Below, piece by piece: positions 20,213-30,639 of a DNA stretch of 37,476 bases. Positions within the stretch are counted from its first letter, which is position 1, and the number at the start of each line of letters is the position of its first letter. A program made the translations under genes and the position numbers. The notes under the pieces are model-generated. The model saw nothing but the letters and a program-made list of their open reading frames with translations. It did no database searches and was not told the DNA's origin. This DNA comes from Paraglomus occultum (lineage: Eukaryota; Glomeromycota; Glomeromycetes; Paraglomerales; Paraglomeraceae): NCBI GenBank assembly GCA_910592205.1, contig CAJVPJ010000176.1, positions 1 to 37,476 on the forward strand. Direction: 5' to 3'.

Positions 20213-21109
20213 TTAGGAAAGGTTAGATAATATGGCCATAATAAAAGCTTTACTCACTTGTGATGCAGCGCCATCCGTATTATAAGATGGCGGAGAGCTA
20301 TAGATGGTCCCAAAACCATCAGCATATAAAGGAGTATAGCCATTGTCGGTTCTCTGTACATAATTTAACTGCTGCAGTTGTCCTCCTCCGATCATATCTG
20401 TGATAAGAATATTACTGACGGTCGGCACATTACCTTCCTGCACTTCGATCAGCCCAGAAGTCAGAGGAGTCTGTTGCATACGACTGAGTTGTAGCAATTG
20501 CTGTTCTTCTGTTGCTGATGGAATAAAAGACACCGCTTGTCCGTCATGGCCATTTGGAGTTGCTAATGTATTACTTTTCTGCATTTCTTTTGTGGAATTT
20601 CCGAAATCCATGACCTTCTCATACGGTCCTACACGTACACGTTTTCCTGATCGTCTGTCAATGACCGTGGGCTCGTAAGAAGCAGATCTTTTCTGAGAAT
20701 TTGACGTGACAGATGCATTGGTACAAGTATTAAGGTTGGGAAGAGAGTTAACGTGGAGATTAGGTCTGGGCAAAAGGTGCTCGACTGCTATTTGTTTTAG
20801 TTCTGACTGCATTCGTTCCTTTGTTGTTGGGTTTTCAGCAGACAGATATGACAAAATGGTCTGGACACGATCGAGATGATCGTAGAGAGAATGTAATGGA
20901 TCGCTTTTGAGTGCGGATTGTAACCTCGCCACTACGACATATAGTTTATCGTCCACTAATATTAAGCCGACAATCGCTTTGAGAAAGCTTCCTTCCATTT
21001 CCTTTAATTTTTTCCTATTCTCGGTTGCTTTCTCTGATGCGCTGGGAAACTGTTTAACAGAAACATTCTTACTAGATGTACGGCTCGATTTAGATTGTGT
21101 TTTACTCAT
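20213..21109 (-). CDS. A3: family A protein
   Basis: 298 codons from ATG if unspliced. A GTGAGT donor after codon CAA (exon end 20258) and a TTTATAG acceptor (exon start 20180) predict a 77-base intron. Splicing would end the protein ...DGAASQE-stop at 20175 in place of the 15 extra codons read through. The helical domain is at about residues 24-110 (SASEKATENRKKLKEMEGSFLK cut here; then LQSALKSDPLHSLYDHLDRV, LSAENPTTKERMQSEL). The linker is less basic than in A1 and A2 (SGKRVRVGPYEKV). The tail is Gln/Ser/Gly-rich (EEQQLLQLSRMQQ, DMIGGGQLQQL). No known family. From about residue 140 to the end it is almost identical to A4, but the N-terminal half is clearly diverged. Confidence 0.75.
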   Translation of the reverse strand: MSKTQSKSSRTSSKNVSVKQFPSASEKATENRKKLKEMEGSFLKAIVGLILVDDKLYVVVARLQSALKSDPLHSLYDHLDRVQTILSYLSAENPTTKERMQSELKQIAVEHLLPRPNLHVNSLPNLNTCTNASVTSNSQKRSASYEPTVIDRRSGKRVRVGPYEKVMDFGNSTKEMQKSNTLATPNGHDGQAVSFIPSATEEQQLLQLSRMQQTPLTSGLIEVQEGNVPTVSNILITDMIGGGQLQQLNYVQRTDNGYTPLYADGFGTIYSSPPSYNTDGAASQVSKAFIMAILSNLS

Positions 21110-21157
21110 TTTACAACAGTTACTGAAAGCAGAATCAGAAATAAGTCGCCACTTTGT

Positions 21158-21170
21158 ACTATTTATTAAC
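21158..21170 (-). promoter_or_regulatory. TATA-like element of A3
   Basis: AATAAATAGTAC on the minus strand, about 50-60 bases before the ATG. It is followed by GGCGACTTATTTCTGATTCT and GCTTTC. The same AATAAATAG...TTTCTGATT..GCTTT string precedes A5 and, decayed, the A pseudogene. Confidence 0.5.
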
Positions 21171-21179
21171 GCTTGACCA

Positions 21180-22235
21180 GGATATGGTCTGTACTTCCTA
21201 TCCCCGAAATTTACCCCTTACATCATACACACTTGACGCGCCAATAATTTTTTCAGAAGATGGTCTTGGTCGCTAAAATAAAGTTTCACAAGGGCGTAAG
21301 AATGCAGTAAATTGTGGTAACACTATTTTGTGATTGAGACAAATGCGTAAAATCAACTTCACACTCAATTAGGAACAGGCCCAATTCGGAATATGACGTT
21401 TTACTATGTGCCACTACTTTATTCACACGATATGGCATGTGAGCTTTTCTTAATACTGATAACAATACAAGTACCTGGTTAACGGGCTCCTCTCACTTGC
21501 TAAATAAAGTTGTAGTGTAAAATTACAAATATAAATCACAGAAAGTATTTATGGTGAACAAAAAATTTTATAATAATATAAGTATCAATAATAAAATACT
21601 ATTTTTAAAAAAACAATAAAAAAAAGTAAAGATAATATTTTTTGAGAACCAAAATTAAAACCTTCCAAAATGCTATCCCGCTTTCAGTGATACCGACAAA
21701 ACAGAAAAATTAATCGTTTTAATCAAAAAATTTCTCTGGAAGAGACAGGGAAAATTGAGTAACTTATCTTAGAACCAATTTTTCTAAATTAAGAAAAAAA
21801 AATAGACAGAGTTATTAACACTCGTAAGGAGTTAGAAAGGTTAGAAAAAATAAACCAAAATATGGCAATACTAACTATACAAATTTTGATGATACTGCGA
21901 AAGGGAAAGAGATTGTGAGAATATGATAAGTTCTGACAAGAATCATTAAAGAAACTTTATAAAACAATTAAAGAAATAGTTGAAAAAATTTACAACCAGT
22001 CTGAATTAAAAAAATCAGTCATGGGACGTTAGAGTTAAGCTAATGTGAAATAAACAATTTCCCTAATTTAGTCGATGACGTTCTGCTCGATAAATGATTA
22101 CAAACTATCGCACTTCCTACTCTTGGTTCTATGAATCATTATCACGAGATTATAAGTAATGTCATTATATTGAGGCCAATTTATTATAATTGACTTGGTT
22201 CCGAGATATTAAGCCCACCACATCTTATCAGAGGA
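21180..22235. other. Intergenic, no supported gene
   Basis: Very AT-rich with A-runs around 21600-21860. I see no gene and no block shared with other units. Confidence 0.35.
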
Positions 22236-22597
22236 TCACTATATCGAGAGTGACTGCGTATGGTTGCTTTTTTTGGATTCTCTTTGACTCGTTTTGCGAT
22301 ATGAAACAATCAAAAAACGTATGAACGCTAGAAGAAGTACAATTGGTAAAAACACTGTTAAGTATGAAGAATTCTTTTTTTTACACTCAACCAAGGCGAA
22401 GAAATAAAGCACTTTATACCCTTTTCTAAAAAGAAGCAAAAATAATGTAATTTAAAGAAAGTGTTAATAAAAGAATTATTAACTGATATAATGACATTTC
22501 ATGTGACTCCAATTTAAAAAGATTTCGTTATAAATAACTTTTGATAATAATTGCTTTGGACCACCTGGCGACTTATCTTATCGAGAGTGATTGTGTA
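22198..22597. mobile_element. Two pogo-like terminal motifs in direct orientation
   Basis: ATATCGAGAGTGACTGCGTA ends at 22260 and TTATCGAGAGTGATTGTGTA ends at 22597. They are related to TTATCGAGGCTGACTGTGTA (17842-17861) and GAGGAGTCTGACTGTACA (27248-27265). They look like one end of a family of pogo-type MITEs, inserted twice or left by solo ends. No opposite end was found with certainty. Confidence 0.4.
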
Positions 22598-22984
22598 TGA
22601 CTAAGAGGTTCTATGTAGACGGTCGAGTAACTTCCTGTACGCTTGAATTTAATCAGAAGTTAAGTGTTGGCCGTAACACTTTTTTGATATTAACGATGTT
22701 CGCGTATCAGGCGTTGAATTTCGTTATCGATACCGAATATGTAAGAGGTATGTGAGAGGCTAGGCCTCACATTTTAAGTGCACAATTTATAACGTCTTTT
22801 AGTTACTATTCCATCATGATCGTACGTTAACTTTATTGGATCAACATTGTGATACACAGCTGAAATAAATATAGTACATGCTTACACTCCATTTCCCGTT
22901 ATAGTTTGGACGCGAGTGATATCTTTAATCTCTGGCACATTTCCGACGTATTTCAGCTTCATGAGTAAGTGGTAATTATGATCC

Positions 22985-23090
22985 TCGAAAGTTAAACCAG
23001 AATGCTTGGATCATGCCCAAGGCGGGCCCCAAGCGATGTTGGATGTAGAAGACAATCACCTGTGATGTCGCTATCATTCCTATAAAGTAG
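22985..23090 (-). repeat. Conserved 3' block of the A4 unit
   Basis: GAATGATAGCGACATCACAG, GTGATTGTCTTC and CTTGGGCATGATCCAAGCAT, then CTTTCGAGGATCATAATTACC on the minus strand. The last piece recurs at 28990-29012 and, altered, at 25474-25498. Confidence 0.7.
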
Positions 23091-23110
23091 ATGGCGACAA
23101 AAATAATAGA

Positions 23111-24004
23111 TTAGGAAAGGTTAGATGATATGGCCATTATAAAAGCTTTACTCACTTGTGATGCAATGCCATCCGTATTATAAGATGGCGGAGAGCTATA
23201 GATGGTCCCAAAACTATCAGCATATAAAGAAGTATAGCCACTGTCGGTTCGCTGCACATAAGGTAACGGCTGCAGTTGTCCTCCTCCGATCATATCTGTG
23301 ATAAGAATACTACCGACGGTCGGCACATTACCTTCCTGCACTTCGATCAGCCCAGAAGTCAGAGGAGTCTGTTGCATACGACTGAGTTGTGGCAATTGCT
23401 GTTCTTCTGTTGCTGATGGAATAAAAGACACCGCTTGTCCGTCATGGCCATTTGGAGTTGCTGATGTATTACCTTTCTGCATTTCTTTTGTGGAATTTCC
23501 GAAATCCATGACCTTCTCATATGGTCCTACACGTGGACGTTTTATAGATCGTTTATCGATGACTGTGGGCTCGCAAGAGGCAGATCTTTTCTGAGAATCT
23601 GACGTGACGGATGTATTGGTATTAGGATTGGGAAGAGAAGTGCTAGTGTAGACATTAGATCTAGGGAAGAGGTGCTCGGCTACTAATTGCATGAGATCAC
23701 ACCCCATGCGTTCCCTAGTTTTTTGATTTTTAGCGCACAAACATGTCAAAATGGCTGGAAAACGGTCGAAGTGTTCATATAACGGGTGTAATGGATCGCT
23801 GTCGAGCTCGAGGTATACTTGTGACACTAGATCGTTTAGTTTATCACCCGATCGTGTCAGTTTGGCTATCGCTTTTAGAAAGCTTCCTTCCGATTGCTTT
23901 AGTTTTTTCCAATTTTCGGTTGCTTTCTCTGATGCGCTGGATGACTGTCTAATATTGACGCTATCATTAGATGCGCCGTTGGGTTTAGATTGCGGTGTAC
24001 ACAT
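23111..24004 (-). CDS. A4: family A protein, 3' half nearly identical to A3
   Basis: 297 codons from ATG if unspliced. As in A3, a GTGAGT donor (exon end 23156) and TTTATAG acceptor (exon start 23080) predict a 75-base intron, giving ...DGIASQE-stop. The N-terminal helical domain (GSFLKAIAKLTRSGDKL, LELDSDPLHPLYEHFDRF, LMQLVAEHLFPR) aligns with A3 and A5 but is clearly diverged. From SQKRSAS onward it matches A3 with only scattered changes. The linker is basic (KRSIKRPRVGPYEK). No domain known to me, no membrane segment. The contrast between the two halves and the shared 3' flank point to gene conversion with A3. An upstream TATAAAG element supports active transcription. Confidence 0.75.
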   Translation of the reverse strand: MCTPQSKPNGASNDSVNIRQSSSASEKATENWKKLKQSEGSFLKAIAKLTRSGDKLNDLVSQVYLELDSDPLHPLYEHFDRFPAILTCLCAKNQKTRERMGCDLMQLVAEHLFPRSNVYTSTSLPNPNTNTSVTSDSQKRSASCEPTVIDKRSIKRPRVGPYEKVMDFGNSTKEMQKGNTSATPNGHDGQAVSFIPSATEEQQLPQLSRMQQTPLTSGLIEVQEGNVPTVGSILITDMIGGGQLQPLPYVQRTDSGYTSLYADSFGTIYSSPPSYNTDGIASQVSKAFIMAISSNLS

Positions 24005-24070
24005 TCCGATATATCCTGATTATGAAGACGAGTAAAGTGCACTCTGAAATCAGTCAGTCACTCCCCGCTA

Positions 24071-24088
24071 GCCCCTTTATATCATATA
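24071..24088 (-). promoter_or_regulatory. TATA-like element of A4
   Basis: TATATGATATAAAGGGGC on the minus strand, about 70-85 bases upstream of the A4 ATG. It contains a TATAAAG core and differs from the AATAAATA type of A3 and A5. Confidence 0.45.
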
Positions 24089-24089
24089 C

Positions 24090-24989
24090 ACACTTACTGA
24101 TAGTCCAATCCCGAAGTTACATCAGAAGTCTATTAAATACAGTTACCCGTGACAGTAAAATACCTGTTACATAGATGACGATTACTTGTTTACTTGTTTG
24201 GCCGTTTTAGCAATGCATTCATATTTGCACATTCTTGATGGTATTTTTCGCAGATAGAATCAAATGGGCAATTTTATGTGACACTGGCCCAAATTGGTCG
24301 CGTTGCAAATGAAGAGTGCAAAAACTCCCAAGTCGAAATCCTTTGTCAGAGTAAACTTGACACACCTTACCTGCTACTGTCTCTATAGTACTACCAACAC
24401 AGTATCCCGACTATGACTTGTTTGGCTTTCCGTCTATTCGATCATTGAATTACCATTTAAGTTCTTCCCCAACGGAGATGCGTGAATCATGTTCTCGGTA
24501 ACAGTTTTTTTGCAGTTTCAAATTCTCTTTATGTTTCATTCTGATATTTTGGGTAGTAGTACAATTTTAGAAGATATAATAGGAAGAGTGTAACGGTCCG
24601 AATAAGAACTATTGTTATTCACATCAACGGAAAAGGTAATTAACGGCTTGCTGCGTATTAACTCTGTAACTGCACCAATTTGAAGACGATGACCTATTTA
24701 ATTCCGAGGCAGTTTTATGTTAATATGAGAGAATATGCGTAACATAGATGCTGGACCAGGAGTGACATACAGCCGAATGAGGCACGGCGCTTTGCCAGAT
24801 TTTATCTGTCATTGAATCTCAGCCGTTGATACGCCATTCAAGGTAGTCCATAAATGCACGCCATACCTATCCCAAGCTCGGGAATTAGATTGTCTATTTG
24901 TATCCCGTGATTTAGCTTATGTTACACTGAATGTCTGTCTGCAAGACAATTGGCTATTCTAATTTTAACGTCCTTACCTATCACAATGG
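24090..24989. other. Intergenic, no supported gene
   Basis: No open frame of note, no array block recognised. Confidence 0.35.
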
Positions 24990-25162
24990 TAGTACAGGTA
25001 AACCCCGTTTAAACCGGCGCTGATTAAACCGGTTTCGGGTGGGTTTAACCGCCTACACCAAATTTTCATTAATTAAAATTTTTTTACTGAACCGGTCATT
25101 GGCTAAACCGGCCAAAAATCAGCAAACCAGGTCCGCCGGTTTAAAAGGTTTTACCTGTACTA
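24990..25162. mobile_element. MITE with terminal inverted repeats and TA target duplication
   Basis: The 173-base element is bounded by TA on both sides. The left end GTACAGGTAAACCCCGTTTA (then AACCGGCG) and the reverse complement of the right end (GTACAGGTAAAACCTTTTAA, then ACCGGCG) form inverted repeats of about 28 bases with few mismatches. The inside carries further AAACCGG copies on both strands. No coding capacity. TA duplication and CAGGTAAA-type ends fit a Tc1/mariner/pogo-mobilised MITE. Confidence 0.85.
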
Positions 25163-25469
25163 TCGCGAGTCTTTGAAGAAAGCTTTTGTTAACAAATGAA
25201 TAAAAATTTCCTGGACATAAAGATTACGTTATTTAGCATTTCATCAATATTAAGGATAGAGTCGTCTTTGTTCATCACTAATAATAGACAATTAAGGCGG
25301 AAATCATACAAAACGCCCAAACCAGAAGCTGTTATGGGAATTTTTTATATTTGCAATCGCACTAGTACATTATTGAATCATAACATAAACTATTGAGTTC
25401 GTTATTGTCTACTTACTGTAAACTCTCTGGGGGCACCGAACACGTTCAGTCTTAGATGCAAGTATTAAT

Positions 25470-25545
25470 TATAGTCTTCGAAAGTTAAACTAAAATGTTA
25501 AAAAATTCCTTTATGTCGCTGTAAATACAAATGGCGATAAGAAAA
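25470..25545 (-). repeat. Decayed 3' block of a lost A unit
   Basis: CTTTCGAAGACTATAATTAA on the minus strand, preceded by TTTAGTTTAA, parallels the A4 3' flank (CTTTCGAGGATCATAATTAC). ATGTCGCTGTAAATACAAAT corresponds to the GATGTCGCTATCATTCCTAT segment. No A gene remains next to it except the pseudogene at 26489. Confidence 0.4.
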
Positions 25546-25799
25546 CGGGAGAAAACTTTCGATGCGAAATTAGTACATTCTATAAATGTACGCACTATGC
25601 AAATTCTCCATAAGTGCACGGTCTTGCACAATCCCAGCTTATAAGAGGTCTATATATTTTGCCTTCTACAAATGCACACCCTCTTTTAAACGCACACTTT
25701 GCCATTTTTTCACTATGTCCGAGGAGGGTGCATCTAGAGATGTTTCTCTGTAGTTAGAATGCATGGACATTATGACAGTTTATTGTGGAAGCATAAAAG

Positions 25800-25935
25800 G
25801 CAAACTTGGTAAGTCGTAAAGGTTGTGAGAAGAGAATTTATTCGCTATTTGCTTTCTCAAAATTTGCACTAATACTAAATTTATATACGGCATCGGACAC
25901 AAGTATTCGAAATTTATTAGTAAAACATAAAAACC
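25800..25935. repeat. Repeat shared with 29190-29320
   Basis: AAGGTTGTG(A/G)G(A/G)A..G.AATTTATTCG, then (C/A)AAATTTGCAC.A followed by AT.GGAATCAAATTTATTAG or ATTCGAAATTTATTAG in both copies. It is a nucleotide-level repeat with no conserved frame. In both places it lies between a decayed 3' block and the next unit. Confidence 0.45.
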
Positions 25936-26488
25936 CCCCCGAAAATCTTTACCGACCGTATTTAGTACGTCCATTTGTACTGTTCGAAGTCACTTGGTCA
26001 TATTTTTTAGGAAAAGATAATGATACGATGTGTAACAAAAAGAACCACTTTTTTTTTCAACAAATAATGTACAGGGATGCTAAACAAGATGCTTGGAGTG
26101 ATTGAAAACGGTGATCTAGAACATACGAGTCGTCTTGCCAGCGATTTTTTGCAGAAAAATGCTCTATACCCAGTCAATCTGTCAATATGAAGGCTTGTTC
26201 ATGAAAATTAATAAATCGCTGAGAGCAAGTAAAATATCTAGTTTGTTTAGGACATATAATATATATATTTTTTTATAGTCAGAAAATCTAAAGAAACTTC
26301 ATACTAATAGGGCCACGCTTTATGCCTGTTCGTAATAATTGCAAATTACAAATTGTGCATCTAGTTCTTGAAACATTCAGGGCTTGGTCATGCCGTACGT
26401 TATATTTCGTTTAGTTCAAAGGCGTATGCACCCATTGTTAAAGCCAGTAAAAATTGTTAACTGGTCGTTCCCACCGCTTCCCCGTAGG

Positions 26489-26763
26489 TCAGAATTCAGT
26501 ACACAGATAGTCAAAATGATTGGACACTCGTAGAGAGGGTGTCTTTCGAGCACGAGGTAGGTATACTTGCGACATTACGGCATATAATTTATTGCCCGCT
26601 AATGTTAGGCTGACCATCGCTTTCAAAAGCTTTCTCTCGGTGGCTTTCTCTGATGCGCTGAATAAAGACGTTCTTGCTTTAGTTGCATTCGTTCTATCCT
26701 CACGACTCACTGATGTCAAAGTGAAAGCATAGGCAGAAATTAGCCACATCCTGTTTATTTATT
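26489..26763 (-). pseudogene. A-pseudo: truncated, frameshifted family A gene
   Basis: The promoter is still recognisable (AATAAATAAACAGG and CTAATTTCTGCC, compare A3 and A5). The frame reads FSASEKATERK, LLKAMVSLTLAGNKLY and AVMSQVYL, matching SASEKATE and the SFLKAI..L...DKLY..V segment of A3 and A4. About 8 residues (KKLKEMEGS equivalent) are deleted. A frameshift after VYL moves the rest to another frame, where LVLERHPLYECP matches LELDSDPLHPLYEH of A4. Homology ends shortly after, near 26490, so basic linker and tail are missing. Clearly non-functional. Confidence 0.8.
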
Positions 26764-27039
26764 AACAGAAACGTTTGATTGTACCGAAACCATATCGCTA
26801 GATTCTACGATCAGAATTGGACAATACTTTAGTTATTCTATTGGCAAAATTAAATTTTCACGTATCTGGTAAGCTGCGTGTATTTAGCGTGGGTTCACTC
26901 TTGAAATATCCGCCTCGATATGGTATTATTACGGTTATCTATTACTATTATAGGCACGACAAAGGGATAATCTTTCATCAACTATAAAACGAACGCCGAG
27001 ACGTACATGCAGATACTCTTTGAATTCGTGAACATCATC

Positions 27040-27270
27040 TGAACGAAACTCACCAAAATATCCGTAATAATATATGGTGTTCAATATGTTCTTCCAAATG
27101 CGAAATGAGACAAAACCTGGCTATGTTACCAAATGGGTAACTTTGCGATATATACGAATGGACATGAACCGTGCTCTATTTAAAGGATGTATGCAATAAT
27201 GATTAAGTCCAATCTCGGGACCAGACAAATAGAGGAGTTATGCTTTAGAGGAGTCTGACTGTACATACAT
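27040..27270. repeat. Array far-3' block, copy 3, abutting a pogo-like terminus
   Basis: ATATCCGTAATAATATATGG, AAATGCGAAATGAGACAAAA and CTGGCTATGTTACC align with the blocks at 12126, 18680 and 32186. From about 27196 the sequence changes to a pogo-like end (GATTAAGTCCAATCTCGGGA through GAGGAGTCTGACTGTACA). Confidence 0.5.
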
Positions 27271-27860
27271 TACTGGCGGGGGCCGTTCAATTAGTCAGAA
27301 AATTACATAAACCCAATAAACATAAACTTCATATTAATGCATATGCAATCGATTTTTATAAATTTCATATAGTATTAGTATTCTAAATGCATATATCACG
27401 TGATATATTACAGCGCCGCCGTTTTCCTTGTGCTGTATAATAATGCGCATACTGTAATATTAAGTCTAATCTAATCTGTCTTTAACAGCCAGTTTAATGC
27501 AAAAAAAAGTTTCTTCATTTAATACTGCTTAATACCCACTCCCTAAATCATTTGCATTCCCTGATTGCAACTCCTATTTCTCGTCTACAACAAAATAATC
27601 ATTCAATATCAAACCTTTTTGTACTAGTGATTTTACCTTTAATATTTTCTAATACACGGCCAACCTTCGTTATATTGCCAACCTTCGTTATATTGCCAAC
27701 CTCTTTTGAATAATTACCTTCCTGCTGCGTTATTCATGTGAACAACACCAACGTCCTTATTGGGGAATGTAAATGCAGCTCATTATTTCAAAACTGATGA
27801 CTGACTGAAGACTCGTACATGCGGTCACGTTACTGTAAGCAATCTGAAGATCTTGGGCTA
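27270..27860. other. Intergenic, no supported gene
   Basis: AT-rich. A short direct repeat CCAACCTTCGTTATATTG occurs twice at 27660-27697, with a third partial copy directly after. No gene seen. Confidence 0.4.
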
Positions 27861-27865
27861 TTATT

Positions 27866-27960
27866 CTGTTTAAATTGTGCTGCACTCATTCTATCTCTCA
27901 CGACGATACTGATGTCAAGGTGAAAGCAAATCGGCCGACTCCTCTGTTCTATTTCATTTG
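27866..27960 (-). pseudogene. Promoter and start-region remnant of a lost family A gene
   Basis: AAATAGAACAGAGG, then TTTGCTTTCACCTTGACATC, AGTATCGTCGTGAGAGATAG and AATGAGTGCAGCA follow the A-pseudo promoter and 5' end base for base, with scattered changes. Homology stops before the helical domain. Confidence 0.6.
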
Positions 27961-28980
27961 GTTGTTTTAGCTTACACTGTAATGCTAATTTTGGAACCAT
28001 CGGTAATGGTGAAAAGGGATGAGAAATTCCACCAAATTGGACAGAATTTGATGTTTGATCCTTTTTCGACTGTTAGTACTACCAAAAAATATTCCTGTTC
28101 TCCCTTTTTTGTATCTGGCCGCCATATTTGCACATTCAACCAAATGAGTAATCAAATTCGGCGAACTCACTATCAAATTGTTCGTATATAGTAATAATCT
28201 CAATTTGGAAATGGTAAATGACGTGCGGCGTAACAAATAAGCTGCCGCATTAGGCAGAGAAAACTTCACCATTGACTGTTGCTACAGTAGATAATGTTAA
28301 GAAGAGCGTTTTTACTTTCGGACAAATTTATTTTACAACAAAACTTTGTTGTTACCTAGTTTGATCGGTGGTCGAGCTTTAAGTGCGCTAACTGATGTAA
28401 CATATTGAATCAATACCTAAGAAGGAAACAACGGCGAATTGTGTAAAGCAATGCTTTCCATATCAAAACAGAACGTATAATGTAGTGACAAATATATTTG
28501 TCTTGTAACGCTAGCTAGAGTACAACCGAATGGAAGATAATTAATTCAAAAAGTTATGCGAAAAGCACTTTACTGTAGCTGTCCAGTTACTATTGAATTT
28601 CTGATCTTGCGTCTTCAATCTCAGAAGTTCCTGGTTAACGAAAAAAGCACTTTGTAAAAACAACGTGTCAAATATTCCTGAAATAACACTTATAGCGTAA
28701 GTATTACTGATAAAGAACGCAAATTTCCAAGCATGACAATATCTTATCGTTTTTATGCTTTTTTATTTAATAGGTTTTTGACATTGAAGCGCGAAAAAAA
28801 AGTTGTAATTATCATGAATAGAAGATCACAGAGTTTATACTCAGGACGATTTCGAATTTGAGTTTAATTTTTTTTCGGACACATTGGCATTACATTGGAT
28901 GCTGTTAAATTTGAACATTAATTGTAACATTACTGTAGATATGGGGTACCAGACATGTTCTGACAGATTTCAACTTTAGA
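27961..28980. other. Intergenic, no supported gene
   Basis: Overlapping short frames on both strands at 27958-28272 show no family features. I see nothing else. Confidence 0.3.
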
Positions 28981-28984
28981 CGTA

Positions 28985-29160
28985 AACGTCAATTATAATC
29001 CTCGAAAGCTAAAACCAAACACTTGAATTATGCCCGACAGTTAAAACGTAAAGAAAAAAAAAGACTGCAATGTTGCTATAAAAGTAGATTACGAAAACTG
29101 TGTAAGCTTTTTGATGGAAAGATTAGACTGTCATAGCCCACTATAAAAGCTTCTTATGGA
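28985..29160 (-). repeat. 3' block of a lost A unit
   Basis: On the minus strand: AAGCTTTTATAGTGGGCTAT and GACAGTCTAATCTTTCC (compare AAGCTTTTATAATGGCCATA..ATCTAACCTTTCC at A4), then TTTTATAGCAACATTGCAG, GGGCATAATTCAAG and AGCTTTCGAGGATTATAATT. The order is the same as in the A3 and A4 units, but the gene body is gone. Confidence 0.65.
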
Positions 29161-29319
29161 CTCTTATCATTCAAGGCAGACTCGATAAGCGTAAGGTTGT
29201 GGGGAAGGCAATTTATTCGTATCAAGATTTTCGCTTTATCAAATTTTGCACCAAGTCGAATTATTATATATGTTTACTGTGAAGATATCGGAATCAAATT
29301 TATTAGCGTATCGTTTCTA

Positions 29320-30100
29320 AGTCACTCGGTTATATTTGTTCAAAATAATGCTGTTAAAATCTTCCACGCGGGATTGGGATAGGTCGGCCATCGCTCGCTT
29401 TTCCCCAGTCGGTGCGACTTCCAAGAAAACTGGGGGCCTCGGGTGCTTGGGGTAATTAATGGTTCAAAGCAGACGACCCAGTTGAGAGCGAATTTCTATT
29501 AATTTGAGCCTTGTATTTATCAAAGTTATCCGATAATATTTTTCTTTTACTATAAAATAAATTTGGCTGTTTTATCTTTCAATTGAAGTCGTTGACGTTG
29601 TCATATTAATATACTGTTTTTAACCAATGATTCAGGCGCTCCCAAATACAATGCAAAATCATGCTCAGTAATATCGGGCGGATAGTAGCGAACATCACCA
29701 ATTACCTTAAACTACAGTCTAAATGCAACGCATCGAGACCATATGGCTAAGTCAGACATTACTTGCATTTACGGAAGTTTGCATTTACAGAGAATAAAAT
29801 ACCTGATGCTCGTATCGAACCAGAGCTTTGTTTATGAAAATTTGTTAAATCGTTGAGCAAAGACAAAACTTAAAATACTTTGTTTATTCTGTATACCAAC
29901 AGTCCTTACGGATGAATTAAATAAGCGGTATTAGAATATACCCAGTTCTCACAATCTCATTTTCTCAATTTCTTAACTTCAGTCATCCCCTAAATAATAT
30001 CATGTCTTACACAAAAGTCTACATACGGTACAGTCACGCCACTTACAGTCTAGATAATCACTACATCCTCGTTGCTCGTTATGCTGTCAGCAGCGACAAA
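29320..30100. other. Intergenic, no supported gene
   Basis: Contains a locally GC-rich stretch at 29365-29450 (GGTCGGCCATCGCTCGCTTT, GGGGGCCTCGGGTGCTTGGG). I could not fold it into a known RNA. Confidence 0.3.
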
Positions 30101-30108
30101 AAAAATCC

Positions 30109-30633
30109 CGTTCACAAATAACTGACAACATTCGTAAAGAAATCTGTGATTATGCGCAGAAGTTTCCTGATAAAAAACACAAATTCATTGCCGATTTCTT
30201 CAATAATCAATATTCAACTCTTAGTATTGACAGGTCTACAATTTCGAAATACTTAAAAACAAGGATCGGTGGCGAAATGTTGTTAAGAATACTTCTTCGA
30301 AAGTTTACCGACACCGTAACATTAAGTGACCATACATTGAGAGAGCTATGGGAATCTGGATTAACCAAGTTACGTCAGCAGGCTTATTCCTCAGTGATCT
30401 TTTAATTAAAGAAAAAAGAAGAGAATTTGCTAAGCTGTTTAACACACCTTCTGACGACATGAAATTCTCTAATTGCAATAACCTGAAAACTTACCGCCTT
30501 CATGGAGAGGCTGCCAGTGTTTCACTCGACATTGTGTTTGACGAAAGGCTGAGGTTGCGCAACTTGTTATCAATATGATCCTAATGACATTTATAATGCA
30601 GACGAAACGGGTTTGTTTTATCGAATGTCTCCT
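30109..30633 (+). pseudogene. Pogo/Tigger-like transposase pseudogene (N-terminal part)
   Basis: The plus strand reads, through several breaks, a CENP-B/pogo-type transposase. The N-terminal HTH is ITDNIRKEICDYAQKF, KFIADFFNNQY, LSIDRSTISKYLK. The second DNA-binding domain is IERAMGIWINQV, SAGLFLSDLLIKEK, REFAKLFNTPSDDMKFSN, NNLKTYRLHGEAASV. After a frameshift comes the first catalytic block YDPNDIYNADETGLFYRM, with the first Asp of DDE_1. There is one in-frame stop before IERAM, a deletion of about 8-9 codons after KFSN (the GWL.RFK.R part usual in the family), and a frameshift near 30575. Everything after YRMSP is absent. It is the only plus-strand coding relic of size in the window and could be the source of the pogo-like terminal motifs, which is inference. 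Confidence 0.88.
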
Positions 30634-30639
30634 ATATGA

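Noticed and set aside
29365-29450. GC-rich patch as a structured RNA or tRNA
   Set aside because: No cloverleaf, A-box or B-box could be found.
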